From: Guyanagaster necrorhizus
Taxonomy: Eukaryota; Basidiomycota; Agaricomycetes; Agaricales; Physalacriaceae
Length of the DNA: 64,000 bases
NCBI RefSeq assembly: GCF_019112545.1
Contig: NW_025064883.1
Coordinates: 1,252,100-1,316,099 of the forward strand
Reading direction: 5' to 3'
Position numbers and translations under genes: made by a program. Under the pieces are notes generated by a model, which worked only from the letters and a program-made list of their open reading frames with translations, was not told the DNA's origin and did no database searches. Each line of letters opens with the position of its first letter. Position 1 is the first letter of the stretch. This document shows, piece by piece, positions 38,372 through 48,375 of the stretch.

Positions 38372-41300
38372 ATGGTGGTGCGCTCTCAATCTTCTGCTGC
38401 TGGCGTCCTTGCCTTGCTTTCAGAGCCAGATGCTGTATTCAAGCAACATGCTCTCAAAGCTCTCAATCCTTTGGTTCCCCGTTTTTGGGCTGAAATCTCG
38501 GAGCACATTGCCCTGATGTTCGTACACCGTTATTTCTTGTCTTGTTGTATTCTCATATGCTGTATAGTGAGTCTTTATACGAGAGCGACGACCTCCCTAA
38601 AGATGCACGCGCCTCCGCCGCCCTCCTTGCCAGCAAAGTTTATTACTTTCTCGGAGAATATGACGAATCCCTCTCGTTTGCGCTGGGTGCCGGAAACAAC
38701 GCGTTCGAAAATGAGGCTCGTTCACAAGGATCTGAAGAGTATGTCGAGACGGTTGTTTGTGAGCATGCCATTTGGTTCGTCAAGTGATGTCTAATTGTTT
38801 CTTTAGCCAAGGCCATTGACCGTTACATTCAACTACGCACCGAGGAACAGAGCGGTAGCAAAGCCGAAAAGATTGATCCCCGGCTGCAGGATATCATTGA
38901 AGGCATATTCAGTCGCTGTATCGAGGACGGAGAATTTAAGCAGGTGGGTCTGAACCCAACACTTCGATGCAGCCACCTCATGGTTTGTAGGCTATCGGCA
39001 TTGCCCTTGAATCGCGTCGCCTCGATGTTGTTGAGCACATATACAAACACACAAACGATGTCTCCTTGTTGTCATATGCAATGGAAGCAGCCTTGGATAC
39101 TGGGTTTTCACTTTCGTACCGGGACCAAGTCTTGCGGTTCCTCTTTCCTCTCTTCCCCCAGTCTTCAACCGATGGATCCCATGTACACACATTAACACGG
39201 CTTCTTATCACCCTTGGTGACTCTGGTCTGACCATACCGCTTTTCAAGACAATGGTGCCATCGAATAAACTCCTGGCGTACCAGCTGGCTTTCGACCTAG
39301 TGGAAGGAGGCGCGCGCGACTATCTGGAAAGCATAAGGAGTGACCTCCCTGAGGGCCAATCTGTGCGTGCCTAAAATGCTCTCATGAACCTGATAGCTGA
39401 TAATGAGTGTAGGAATCGAAGGAAATTTATGACAAGATACGAAGTATACTAACAGGCCAAGAATCCGTCAAGATATACCTCGAATTCTTGAAGCGAAACA
39501 ATAAGGTGGATTTACTGATATTAAAGAACACCAAGGACGTCCTGGAATCACGCTCTTCGATATACCATACCGCTCTTACATTGCAAAACGCGTTCATGCA
39601 TGCCGGTACAACGTCAGACCTTTTTCTGCGGGAGAATTTGGAATGGTTAGGGTTGGCGTCAAACTGGTCCAAATTTACCGCAACGGCGGGACTTGGCGTC
39701 ATTCACAAAGGTTACTTTGAACAGGGAATGACGATCCTTGGCCCGTATCTACCTCAAGGTGGAGGTGAGAGCACCATGCAGGGGGCTGCGTACTCTGAAG
39801 GTGGGGCACTGTATGCCTTGGGTTTGATCAGTGCCGGGTGTGGAAGCTCGGTTACTGATTACCTTCGCGAGACTCTGCGCTCCGCCCAGGGTGAAGTCGT
39901 GCAACATGGTGCCGCGCTCGGCCTTGGTATTGCTGCAATGGGATCTAAGAACGCAGAGACATTCGAAGACCTCAAGTCTGTCTTGTTTATGGATTCGGCA
40001 GTTGCTGGAGAAGCGTCGGGTTACGCAATGGGTTTGATCATGCTGGGCACGGCAGCTGCTGATCCAGTTTCTGAAATGCTTACCTATGCACGGGAGACAC
40101 ACCATGAGAAGATCATCCGTGGACTAGCAATCGGTGTCGCGTTTGTTTATTATGGTCGGCAGGAAGAAGCTGATAGTACGGTAAAGTTGCTTCTGGCAGA
40201 AAAGGTTAGCTCCTTTCTTTCTTCATTGGCCCATACTTACTGTCTTGTAGGACCCCATCCTTCGCTACGGAGGAGTATACACTTTGGCACTTGCTTATGC
40301 AGGAACGGCGAACAATGACGCGGTTCGCCGTTTACTTCATATAGCCGTGTCCGATGTCTCCGACGATGTTCGAAGAGCGGCTGTAACATCCCTTGCTTTC
40401 CTACTATTCAAAAACCCCAGCCAGGTGCCTCGAATCGTGCAACTATTGTGTGAAAGCTATAATCCCCACGTTCGCTGTGGTGCCACTCTTGCTTTAGGGA
40501 TTGCTTGCGCGGGGACTGGTCTTCAAGTCAGTAGTTCATTTGACGTAATAGAACCCAAGTTGACTTATAACCACTAGGATGCCGTCGAGATTTTGGAACC
40601 CATGACACGAGATAGCGTAGATTTCGTTCGACAGGGTGCGTTCATTGCTTTGGGCATGATCCTTGTAGAACAATCAGATGCGTCATCGCCGTCTCTTGCG
40701 TCCACCCGTTCGCTCTACACCAAGGTTGTTTCCGATAAGCACGAAGATCCTGTTGCACGATTTGGTGCTGCTATAGGGCAGGGACTCATCGACGCCGGTG
40801 GCAGGAATGTGACTATCAGTCTACTGAGTCGTGCAGGAAGCAGGAACACGAATGCAATCATCGGCATGGTCATGTTCTGTCAATTCTGGTACTGGTATCC
40901 GTTAGCTCATTGTGCTTCCTTGGCGTTTGAACCTACCGGTATCATCGGCCTAAATGCTGATCTCAAGGTGAGCTGCTGTCTGGTTTTTTGGACCGTACTA
41001 ACATTTCTCCAAGGTACCGAAATTCGAGTTCGTGTCAAATGCCCGGCCAAGCCTGTTCGCTTACCCTGCGTTGGCGAAACCACCCAAGAAAGAGGCGGCT
41101 GCTAAAGTTGCGACGGCGGTCCTGTCCACGACCGCAAAGGTGAAAGCACGAGAAAAAAAGAAGGCCGCAGCTGAGGGTGATGCGATGGAGACTGTGGGTC
41201 CTGTAGTTGAGATATTCCGTGCCGAAAACTGACCGCCTCTCTAGGATGAACCGAAGAAAGAAGGAGATGGAGATATCGAAATGAAAACAGAGGAATCGCC

Positions 41301-41873
41301 TGCTAAAGGGGGCGATATCTCTCCTATAAACGGTTCAATGTCCAATCTTGCAGATGACAGCAAGACTTCAACACAACCCACTACCACGGCTGCCCCTAGT
41401 CCGAAATCTCGAAAATCTGAACCATCTTCTGAGACGTTGCCCAATTTCTCGCGTGTTACCCCCGCACAGCTTTCATACATAACGTTCCCAAGTGATGGGC
41501 GATACCAACCGGTGAGAGCCGTTTCTTCCAAGGTGACGATTAAAGCTGGAAGGGGAGGCAAATTACCGACATCTGGGATCAACTTGTATTCAGGAGGTGG
41601 AGGGATTCTTCTGCTAGCAGATCTGCGGCCTGATGAGGAGGGCGAGTTCATCGACCTTGAGCCTCGCGTGGAGACTGCTCCGGCTGACGCTGAGCCTGTA
41701 GTAGGCAACGGTAACGCAGTTGGTGCGGTACCCACAGGTCGTCATGTCGCGCTGGATGAGAGCACTCCAGAAGCAGATCCACCGGAATCGTTCGAAGTGA
41801 GTTTGTCGTGTGATAGCTTGCTAATCAATTTCTGATCATCGCTTTACAGTATCCATTTGACAATGATACGTGA
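38372..41873 (+). CDS. RPN2: 26S proteasome regulatory subunit Rpn2 (PSMD1)
   Basis: Ten exons, 1019 residues; introns 38518-38567, 38759-38806, 38944-38990, 39363-39412, 40205-40250, 40527-40577, 40968-41013, 41194-41244 and 41797-41849. It begins [20 protein letters not shown] and has a helical N-terminal rod, then a toroid of proteasome/cyclosome repeats such as [33 protein letters not shown] and [15 protein letters not shown] charged linker rich in Lys and Glu precedes the C-terminal beta domain ([19 protein letters not shown]). Rpn2 is a scaffold of the 19S base that binds Rpn13. An in-frame ATG at 38294 would add 26 residues, but the family starts near 38372. Confidence 0.95.
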
Positions 41874-41960
41874 GATTGGATTTATTGTAGAAGACAGTAT
41901 TTTTAATCATCGCACACTGTAATGAGCTTCTTAAATTATGTCAGCAGTGGTTCTTTAACC

Positions 41961-43083
41961 ATGTCGCAAGCTCCCATCCGTGTTGTCGTTCTCGACGATT
42001 ATCAGCAGGTTGCTTTGAAAAGTGCCGATTGGACAAGTCTAAAGCAACGAGGAGTAGTTGTCGATGTATTCGTTGATGCCATATCGAACGAGGAGGAACT
42101 GGTGACTTGCCTGCAGCCGTACGACGTAATTTGCGCGATGCGGGAGAGAACCAAGTTTCCCAGATCTGTTTTAGAAAGGCTCCCAAATCTGAAGTGGGTG
42201 CCAAACCGATATCGAGTTATCGTAGTGCTGATGAATCCGGCAGATTCATATCTACGACAGGGATGGGGAACAGAAGCCTTGATACTGAGTTTGCAAAGCT
42301 GAAAGGCATTCTGGTATCGGGGACTCAGTCAGCAGGCAACTCGACCGTAGAGCACATCTGGACGCTCATCCTGGCGGTTGCTCGATATATTGTCATTGAA
42401 GATAACAATGTCAAAAACAAGAATCCACAGTGGCAGACAGTGGTCCCATTCGGTCTCGCAGGCAGAACCCTGGGCCTTGTTGGTGTCGGAAAACTTGGTA
42501 CTGAAACTGCTACGGTGAGGTACAGCAACGGGCGAAATACGATAACATTGACGAAAATGCATAGATTGCAAGGGTCTTCAAGATGAGAGTTCTGGGCTGG
42601 TCTCCGAATTTAACAGAAGAGCGAGCAAAGGAGGCTGGGGTTGAGCTTGCTAGTTCGAAAGAGGTGTTGTTCAAGGAAAGTGATATTATTTCCGTTCATA
42701 TGGTTCTGGCGCCGAGCACTCAAGGCATGGTTGGACCTGCTGAACTCGCGGTAATGAAGCCTACGTCGTTCCTTATCAATACATCGCGGGGCCCACTTGT
42801 ACAGGAGGAAGCATTGGTCGATGTACTGAGAAACAAGAGGATAGCAGGCGCAGGATTGGACGTGTACGACGTTGAACCGCTGCCTCTGGACCATCCGCTC
42901 CGAACTCTGAAAAACGTGACCCTGAGCCCCCACAATGGGTACGTAAACGACACGAATTACGAGGTCAGTTCGAGGAATTGTTCTATGTATACGTATACTG
43001 AAGAAAGGACATAGACATTCTGGAGACAAACGGTAGAAAACATTGAAAACTTTTTGGATGGAAGCCCTACACGACAGCTGTAA
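41961..43083 (+). CDS. D-isomer-specific 2-hydroxyacid dehydrogenase
   Basis: Four exons (introns 42194-42243, 42515-42564, 42964-43014) give 323 residues. The catalytic half begins VVVLDDYQQVALKSADW; NAD binding is by the Rossmann motif LGLVGVGKLGTETA; substrate and catalytic segments are LINTSRGPLVQEEALVD, GAGLDVYDVEPLPLDHPL and LSPHNGYV (His of the catalytic pair). The family includes D-3-phosphoglycerate dehydrogenase and glyoxylate/hydroxypyruvate reductases. This short form lacks ACT domains, so it is not classical SerA; the substrate is unknown. An in-frame ATG at 41922 would add 13 residues. It lies 87 bp after RPN2. Confidence 0.88.
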
Positions 43084-43244
43084 AATTAGAATACAATACC
43101 AGGTCTTTGAGTGGAAAATAAAATTTTTAAAAAGCAATGAAACGAGTGTGACTAGTCACGCACGCGGAGTCACTCACAGGCCACTCTTGCATTTGCACCT
43201 TCTTCACCTTAATCTCCTGCCACATTTTTCTTCTACTCACAGCC

Positions 43245-45124
43245 ATGGATAGCACCGAGTCCCGTACGATGAAGGCTCGTCGAGATGGTCGGTTTCCTCC
43301 CCTGTTTTTCGAAAATTTCTCTTCTTTTGACGCGCTTTCCCCATCGTAGCCTACAAAGCAAAAGGCGCCCTCAAACAGGACGACCTTAGACGTCGTCGTG
43401 AAGAGCAGCAAGTCGAGATCCGGCGACAGAAGAGAGAAGAAAATATCTCCAAGCGAAGGAATTTTGTGCCATCCACTGGCGCAGACTCAGATGAGGAAGT
43501 CTCCACTGGCACTTGGGATCCCGAGGTACGTGCTGCCATCACACACCTAGAAACCCGTCTTTTCGCTTATCTCTATCATGAACAGACCGCCGATGACCTT
43601 ATGTCTGCCGTTTTCTCCAACGATCCGGAAAAACAATTGGACGCGACAACCAGGTTCCGGAAACTGCTCTCCAAAGAGAAAAATCCTCCCATCGAACGCG
43701 TCATTGAATGCGGCGTCGTTCCTCGGTTTGTCGAGTTTTTGCGTACCGGATCGTCGATGCTTCAAGTATGTCTACTGTTCTCTTCTTGTCTCCTCCTGAC
43801 GCTCATCTTGCCCTCGCATCTCCAGTTCGAAGCTGCCTGGGCCTTGACCAATATCGCCTCGGGAACTGCAGAGCACACTCAGGTTGTTATTGGTGCTCAA
43901 GCTGTTCCAGAGTTTATCAATTTGTTGTCATCACCGGTTCATGATGTGCGTGAGCAAGCCGTATGGGCCCTTGGCAACATTGCTGGTGATAGCCCTCAAT
44001 GCCGAGACTATGTCCTTCAAGCGGGAGCTTTGAGGCCCTTGTTGGCATTGTTGAGTGAGCAGCACAAGCTCAGCATGCTCCGCAACGCCACTTGGACCTT
44101 GAGCAACTTCTGCCGAGGCAAGTCTCCCCAGCCTGATTGGGAATTGGTATGCCAACTACTCATCTTGACCGACATTTTCTGACCTTTTCTCAGATTTCCC
44201 CCGCCTTGACAATTTTGACAAAACTTATCTACTCACTGGATGATGAAATACTCATTGACGCGTGTTGGGCAATCTCGTACTTATCTGATGGGTCCAACGA
44301 CAAGATCCAGGCTGTTATTGAGTCTGGAGTTTGCAGGCGCCTCGTCGATCTGCTCATGCACGGCTCTACTTCTGTTCAGACCCCTGCTCTCCGTTCCGTT
44401 GGAAACATCGTCACGGGTGATGATCTCCAAACTCAAGTCGTCATTGCTTCGGGAGCTCTTCCGGCTCTCTTGTCTCTCCTTTCATCGCCCAAGGACGGCA
44501 TCCGAAAGGAAGCCTGCTGGACAATCTCCAACATCACCGCGGGCTCTCCGCCCCAAATCCAGAGTGTTATCGATGCCAACATCATACCACCACTCATTAA
44601 CATCCTGCAGAACGCGGACTTCAAGACACGCAAGGAGGCTTGTTGGGCAATTTCAAATGCGACGTCCGGAGGCCTCCAGGAGCCGGCACAGATCCGTTAT
44701 CTTGTTTCGCAGGGATGCATCAAGCCCCTCTGTGACTTGCTCACGATGATGGACAACAAGATCATCCAGGTCGCGCTCGATGGGCTGGATAACATCTTGA
44801 AGATTGGCGAGATGGATAAGAATGCCGCTGGGCCTGGAGCAGTGAACCAATATGCTGTATTTGTTGAAGAGGCAGGTGGTATGATCACAATTCATAACCT
44901 TCAACAGCACGACAACTTGGAGATTTACAAGAAGGCGTTTAACATGATGGACAAATACTTCCCTGATGAGGAAGAGGATGCATCTATCGCGCCTACTAAT
45001 GTGGACCAAACTGGTGCCTTTGCTGTGAGTGCTATTTTATTTGCCGTGCTATGCTTGACTGACTCGTTTCCAGTTCCACTCGGACGTCGCCGCGCCCCAA
45101 GGTGGATTCAGCTTTGGGCAGTAA
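43245..45124 (+). CDS. SRP1: Importin subunit alpha (karyopherin alpha)
   Basis: Six exons, 533 residues; introns 43288-43349, 43526-43585, 43766-43825, 44147-44193 and 45025-45073. The N-terminal importin-beta-binding region is basic ([20 protein letters not shown]). Ten armadillo repeats follow with the NLS-groove pattern W..(N): [64 protein letters not shown] and [12 protein letters not shown]. The C-terminus carries PQGGFSFGQ. The protein bridges classical NLS cargo to importin beta. Convergent with the CSL gene. Confidence 0.96.
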
Positions 45125-45402
45125 TGGCTTTGATGAATTATACGTACCTACATACAGTTTTACCTTTGGCAGTTAAGATTGTCCTTTTTCCTTTTCCTTC
45201 TTTACACGTTGTGCACCAACGCATGTATTTTGCTCTTCACCCAATGAAACTGTAGTCCATATAGCATGCAAATAGCATGCGCACACCATGTTATCACCGG
45301 GTATAATATACATATAAAACACAGCAAAGTCGACAACATGAAACCGGGACAGTATACAGTACAGGCATAAGAATTAACCAAAAAATAAAAGGAAAAAAAG
45401 CA

Positions 45403-47283
45403 TTACATAACCCTCAGCGTCCAGCCCTCGATAGGAATGTTACTGCCGCCCGCCCATCCTGTATCTACGCCAAAGACGTTTTCGCAACTTATGGTTCTGC
45501 CCGAATGATAGCCAACACCATCACACGAACGGATGAAGAGCAGAGGTAAGCTTCGACCTGCGACACTGCCCTCGGATGGGGCAAGGGCATCTTCCTCAAG
45601 AGCCTTAAGAACGTCAATAAGAGGCGGCATCTCGACCATTACGATTGTATGCAGCACCCCAGAAGAGACGAACTGACTCTGACTCTGCTCGGTTGCTGGT
45701 GGTCCCGGATGCTCTGAAAACCCAGTGACACTGGTGAGCACACCCGGCTGATTCGGCTGATACACTCTAGCCCTCAAAGGACCTAGATTCCCTAGGTAGA
45801 TGTCCAATGGGATGGCACCCTTGCCTTTGGGGTCCTCATAGAAGAAGTTGGACACGGTCAGCTCAACGGTGTTTTTCTCCGTGCGATAAACCGGGGCAGT
45901 GAAGAGGGTGGGAAATGGAGTGATGGGGACCTCTGGGACGGTATTGTTCTGGCCAAGGGCATCAAAGAACGTGTACTGGAACTTGCTGATACCGACAATG
46001 GTCCAACAAAGGTAATCGTCGACTTCGTCCGACAAGATGTGGACGCCATCTTTCAGTTCGTCTCTGACGCGAGCCGATTGGAAAAGAAGAGGGTGCGTGC
46101 CGGCTTGAGAAGCCATGCCGGGCCCAGGAGGAGGCACAATGCCTGGTGGGCCCGAGATAGGCCCAGCGGCGCTCAGATAATGCCTCGTGCCGTCAGAATT
46201 CACCTTCTGGAGGGCAATCTTTTGCATCTGGCTAACGGGACCGCCGTCGTCAGATGAGACACGGCCCTTGTCGACCTTACGGATGATAAGGGGAGAGGTG
46301 CTGATACCAGAATGGGTATCCGAGAGGACAATTTCGCTGCCATAGGTAACTGGCGTAGGTGCGCCGGCAACACCTGTGGGAAAATAATGATTAGGCAGGG
46401 TTCGCATCACATGACACGCGTCGTTCTCACCATTTACGTGGGCGGTGTCGGCGGGGCGGCTGACAACATTGACATTGAAGGCGGACCACGCGAGGTTGCT
46501 CGCGCAGAGCTGGGCGTGGTCGATGGTCATGTACTTTGTTCGCACCGTCTGTGAATTTATGCGATTGAAAAGAGATACGGGCCCGCCAACGAGGATGCAG
46601 GAGCTGATGTTGCGGGTCTTTGCGGTTTTTTTAGATGGTTTGGAGATGATGGTGACTGGGGCCGAGTCAAAAGAAGCCCATACTCTGCCTGGCGGACCGT
46701 CAGAGTCAGATGGTGACGAAGACGACCCTGGGACGGGTTGCGCAATGTCAAGAGAAAGCTGGAAACTCTTTGCTTTGGCGCTGCCCGTGACATGGAGAAA
46801 CTTGAAGCTGCTAGTCATATTGGCGTCAAGAGGCGCTTTTTGCTCAAAACTGCGTTCGCCAGTCTCACTGACGACGGCCATGGATAGGTTTTGAGAACGC
46901 ATCTGCCATACAGGGCCCTCGATATGGACGACGGGCGGTGGACAGAGGAAGCGCTTTTCGTTCCCATAGCTCTTTTGTGCGACTGCTGCATGGAGACAGA
47001 TAACGGTGGTCATTGGGACGACACGAGAAGGGTCATGGGAGACATGGTCACGGACGATGCGCCTGATTTTTGTATGTGGGTCGGCGGTATCAGCGTCAGA
47101 GTCGTCGAGTTTGCGCTTTGAGGAGGAGGGCCAGTCGGGTGGCTGGCGCTGTGAATCGTCGGGAGCATCGGGAACGTCTGGCGCGAGGGGCGGGTCTTTT
47201 GGATTTGGCGGGTGTCGGAGGACGGGGTCCATGAATGGGGGAGTAAGGGAAGTGAGAGGATTGTCGGGTAGGAAGAAGGCCAT
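45403..47283 (-). CDS. CSL (CBF1/RBP-Jkappa/Su(H)/LAG-1) family transcription factor
   Basis: One exon of 626 residues, or two exons (607 residues) if the intron-like segment 46374-46430 is removed; that segment keeps frame and has no stop. The N-terminus is Pro/Asp-rich (PPNPKDPPLAPDVPDAPDD). The DNA-binding Rel-like domain shows CLHAAVAQKSYGNEKRFLCP and FKFLHVTGSAKAKSF; the beta-trefoil shows TIISKPSKKTAKTRN, then CILVGGPVSLFNRINSQTVR and TKYM. A C-terminal IPT/TIG-like region follows. Fungal CSL proteins bind GTGGGAA-like sites without a Notch pathway; in fission yeast Cbf11/Cbf12 affect adhesion and lipid genes. Target genes here are unknown. Confidence 0.88.
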   Translation of the reverse strand: MAFFLPDNPLTSLTPPFMDPVLRHPPNPKDPPLAPDVPDAPDDSQRQPPDWPSSSKRKLDDSDADTADPHTKIRRIVRDHVSHDPSRVVPMTTVICLHAAVAQKSYGNEKRFLCPPPVVHIEGPVWQMRSQNLSMAVVSETGERSFEQKAPLDANMTSSFKFLHVTGSAKAKSFQLSLDIAQPVPGSSSSPSDSDGPPGRVWASFDSAPVTIISKPSKKTAKTRNISSCILVGGPVSLFNRINSQTVRTKYMTIDHAQLCASNLAWSAFNVNVVSRPADTAHVNGENDACHVMRTLPNHYFPTGVAGAPTPVTYGSEIVLSDTHSGISTSPLIIRKVDKGRVSSDDGGPVSQMQKIALQKVNSDGTRHYLSAAGPISGPPGIVPPPGPGMASQAGTHPLLFQSARVRDELKDGVHILSDEVDDYLCWTIVGISKFQYTFFDALGQNNTVPEVPITPFPTLFTAPVYRTEKNTVELTVSNFFYEDPKGKGAIPLDIYLGNLGPLRARVYQPNQPGVLTSVTGFSEHPGPPATEQSQSQFVSSGVLHTIVMVEMPPLIDVLKALEEDALAPSEGSVAGRSLPLLFIRSCDGVGYHSGRTISCENVFGVDTGWAGGSNIPIEGWTLRVM

Positions 47284-47406
47284 GGTATTATACCGTGGGA
47301 CGCCTTGATGACCGTGGGAGGAAAGAAAATCGTGGGAGATTACAAAATGTCACAATTCTGTTATTACGGTCATAAATATGATACACGTGACTAGACCCCG
47401 AACACC

Positions 47407-47942
47407 CTACTCGACACAAAATAGCTGCCCCCCAACGCGGCTGCTGCTGTTCGTCGTCGTCGCTGTCGTTGCCTCTGCTCTCCGTGCACTCAAGGCGAGG
47501 TAGAGTGATTCATGGTCTTGTGCGTCAAAGGCGTCGTCGTAAGGCGACATGATCTTTTCTTCGTCGCCCCATGCGAACAATTGCGCTGAGAAAATATCAA
47601 TAAATGGTGATGGTGAATGATGGTGGACGCACATAGGAACAGAATACCCATTTTGTCTTCCTTCCTGATGGTTTCCTCAACCTCCTCCTCGCTCACACTC
47701 TGCCGGGCCTCCCGTTCTTTCAGCCAATCCCATTCTTCGTCAGTGGGGCCCCAGCCCTGCATATATCCCCCTTTTTTCTGGGGTCGTCGTTGTGCCCACA
47801 CCCTGGAGCCCGATGCCGTCTCGTTGAGCGGCTGCTTCTTCTTGAATGGCAGCATCTGCTCGTGGGAGACTGAGCGAGTTACTTGAACCGGGCCAGGGTG
47901 AATAGCTTCGGGTGCGGTTTTGGATCGTTGCAAGAAGCTCAT
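47407..47942 (-). CDS. Uncharacterised small protein
   Basis: Two exons with intron 47586-47632 give 162 residues. The sequence starts MSFLQRSKTAPEAIHPGPVQ and includes WGPTDEEWDWLKEREARQSV, then EEVEETIRKEDKMGILFLS and FAWGDEEKIMSPYDDAFDA, ending with a Thr/Ser-rich tail. It is acidic, with a predicted helical EEVEET segment. I do not recognise a domain. The spliced frame is closed and well supported by a standard gtgcgt..ctcag intron, so the gene is probably real. Confidence 0.62.
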
Positions 47943-48375
47943 GGCGAAGCACTGTCTTGACCTTTTCTGTCGCTGTTTTATATCTGTTCAGCGGCGAATA
48001 CCCAGGTGACTTGTCCGCTGTCTGCACTCACCTGGACTGAATCCTGGCAAAGTCTAGCCTAAGGCTGGTGGTATGAGTTTAATAGGTGTTACCATAAATT
48101 CCCAGGTATTAGCATAAAAATATTATAATAAAATCATGATCGATCGTCGAGGCAGTATTAATTGTTCATATCTCGACAGTCTCTGTACCAATGTTACCTT
48201 GCCCCGTACTCAGCTACGGCCAACGCTGCAACGCTGCATATAAATGCTACGGAACATCGTGGGAGTACTCAGGTCTGCGGCTGGGAATTTGGTCGCATGA
48301 CACAATCCCTATTGCTATCCTCCGAACCGCATCAGTTAACGGCATAAATATGCATAATCATTCATTTTCTTTCAA
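47943..48375. other. Intergenic, AT-rich, no gene seen
   Basis: 433 bp between a minus-strand start and the laccase stop. It is A/T-rich around 48100-48150 and contains no recognisable frame, RNA gene or repeat. Confidence 0.45.

Noticed and set aside
44137..45124. A start for importin alpha at 44137
   Set aside because: That ATG lies inside the fourth intron/exon boundary and misses the importin-beta-binding region; the full model from 43245 is complete.
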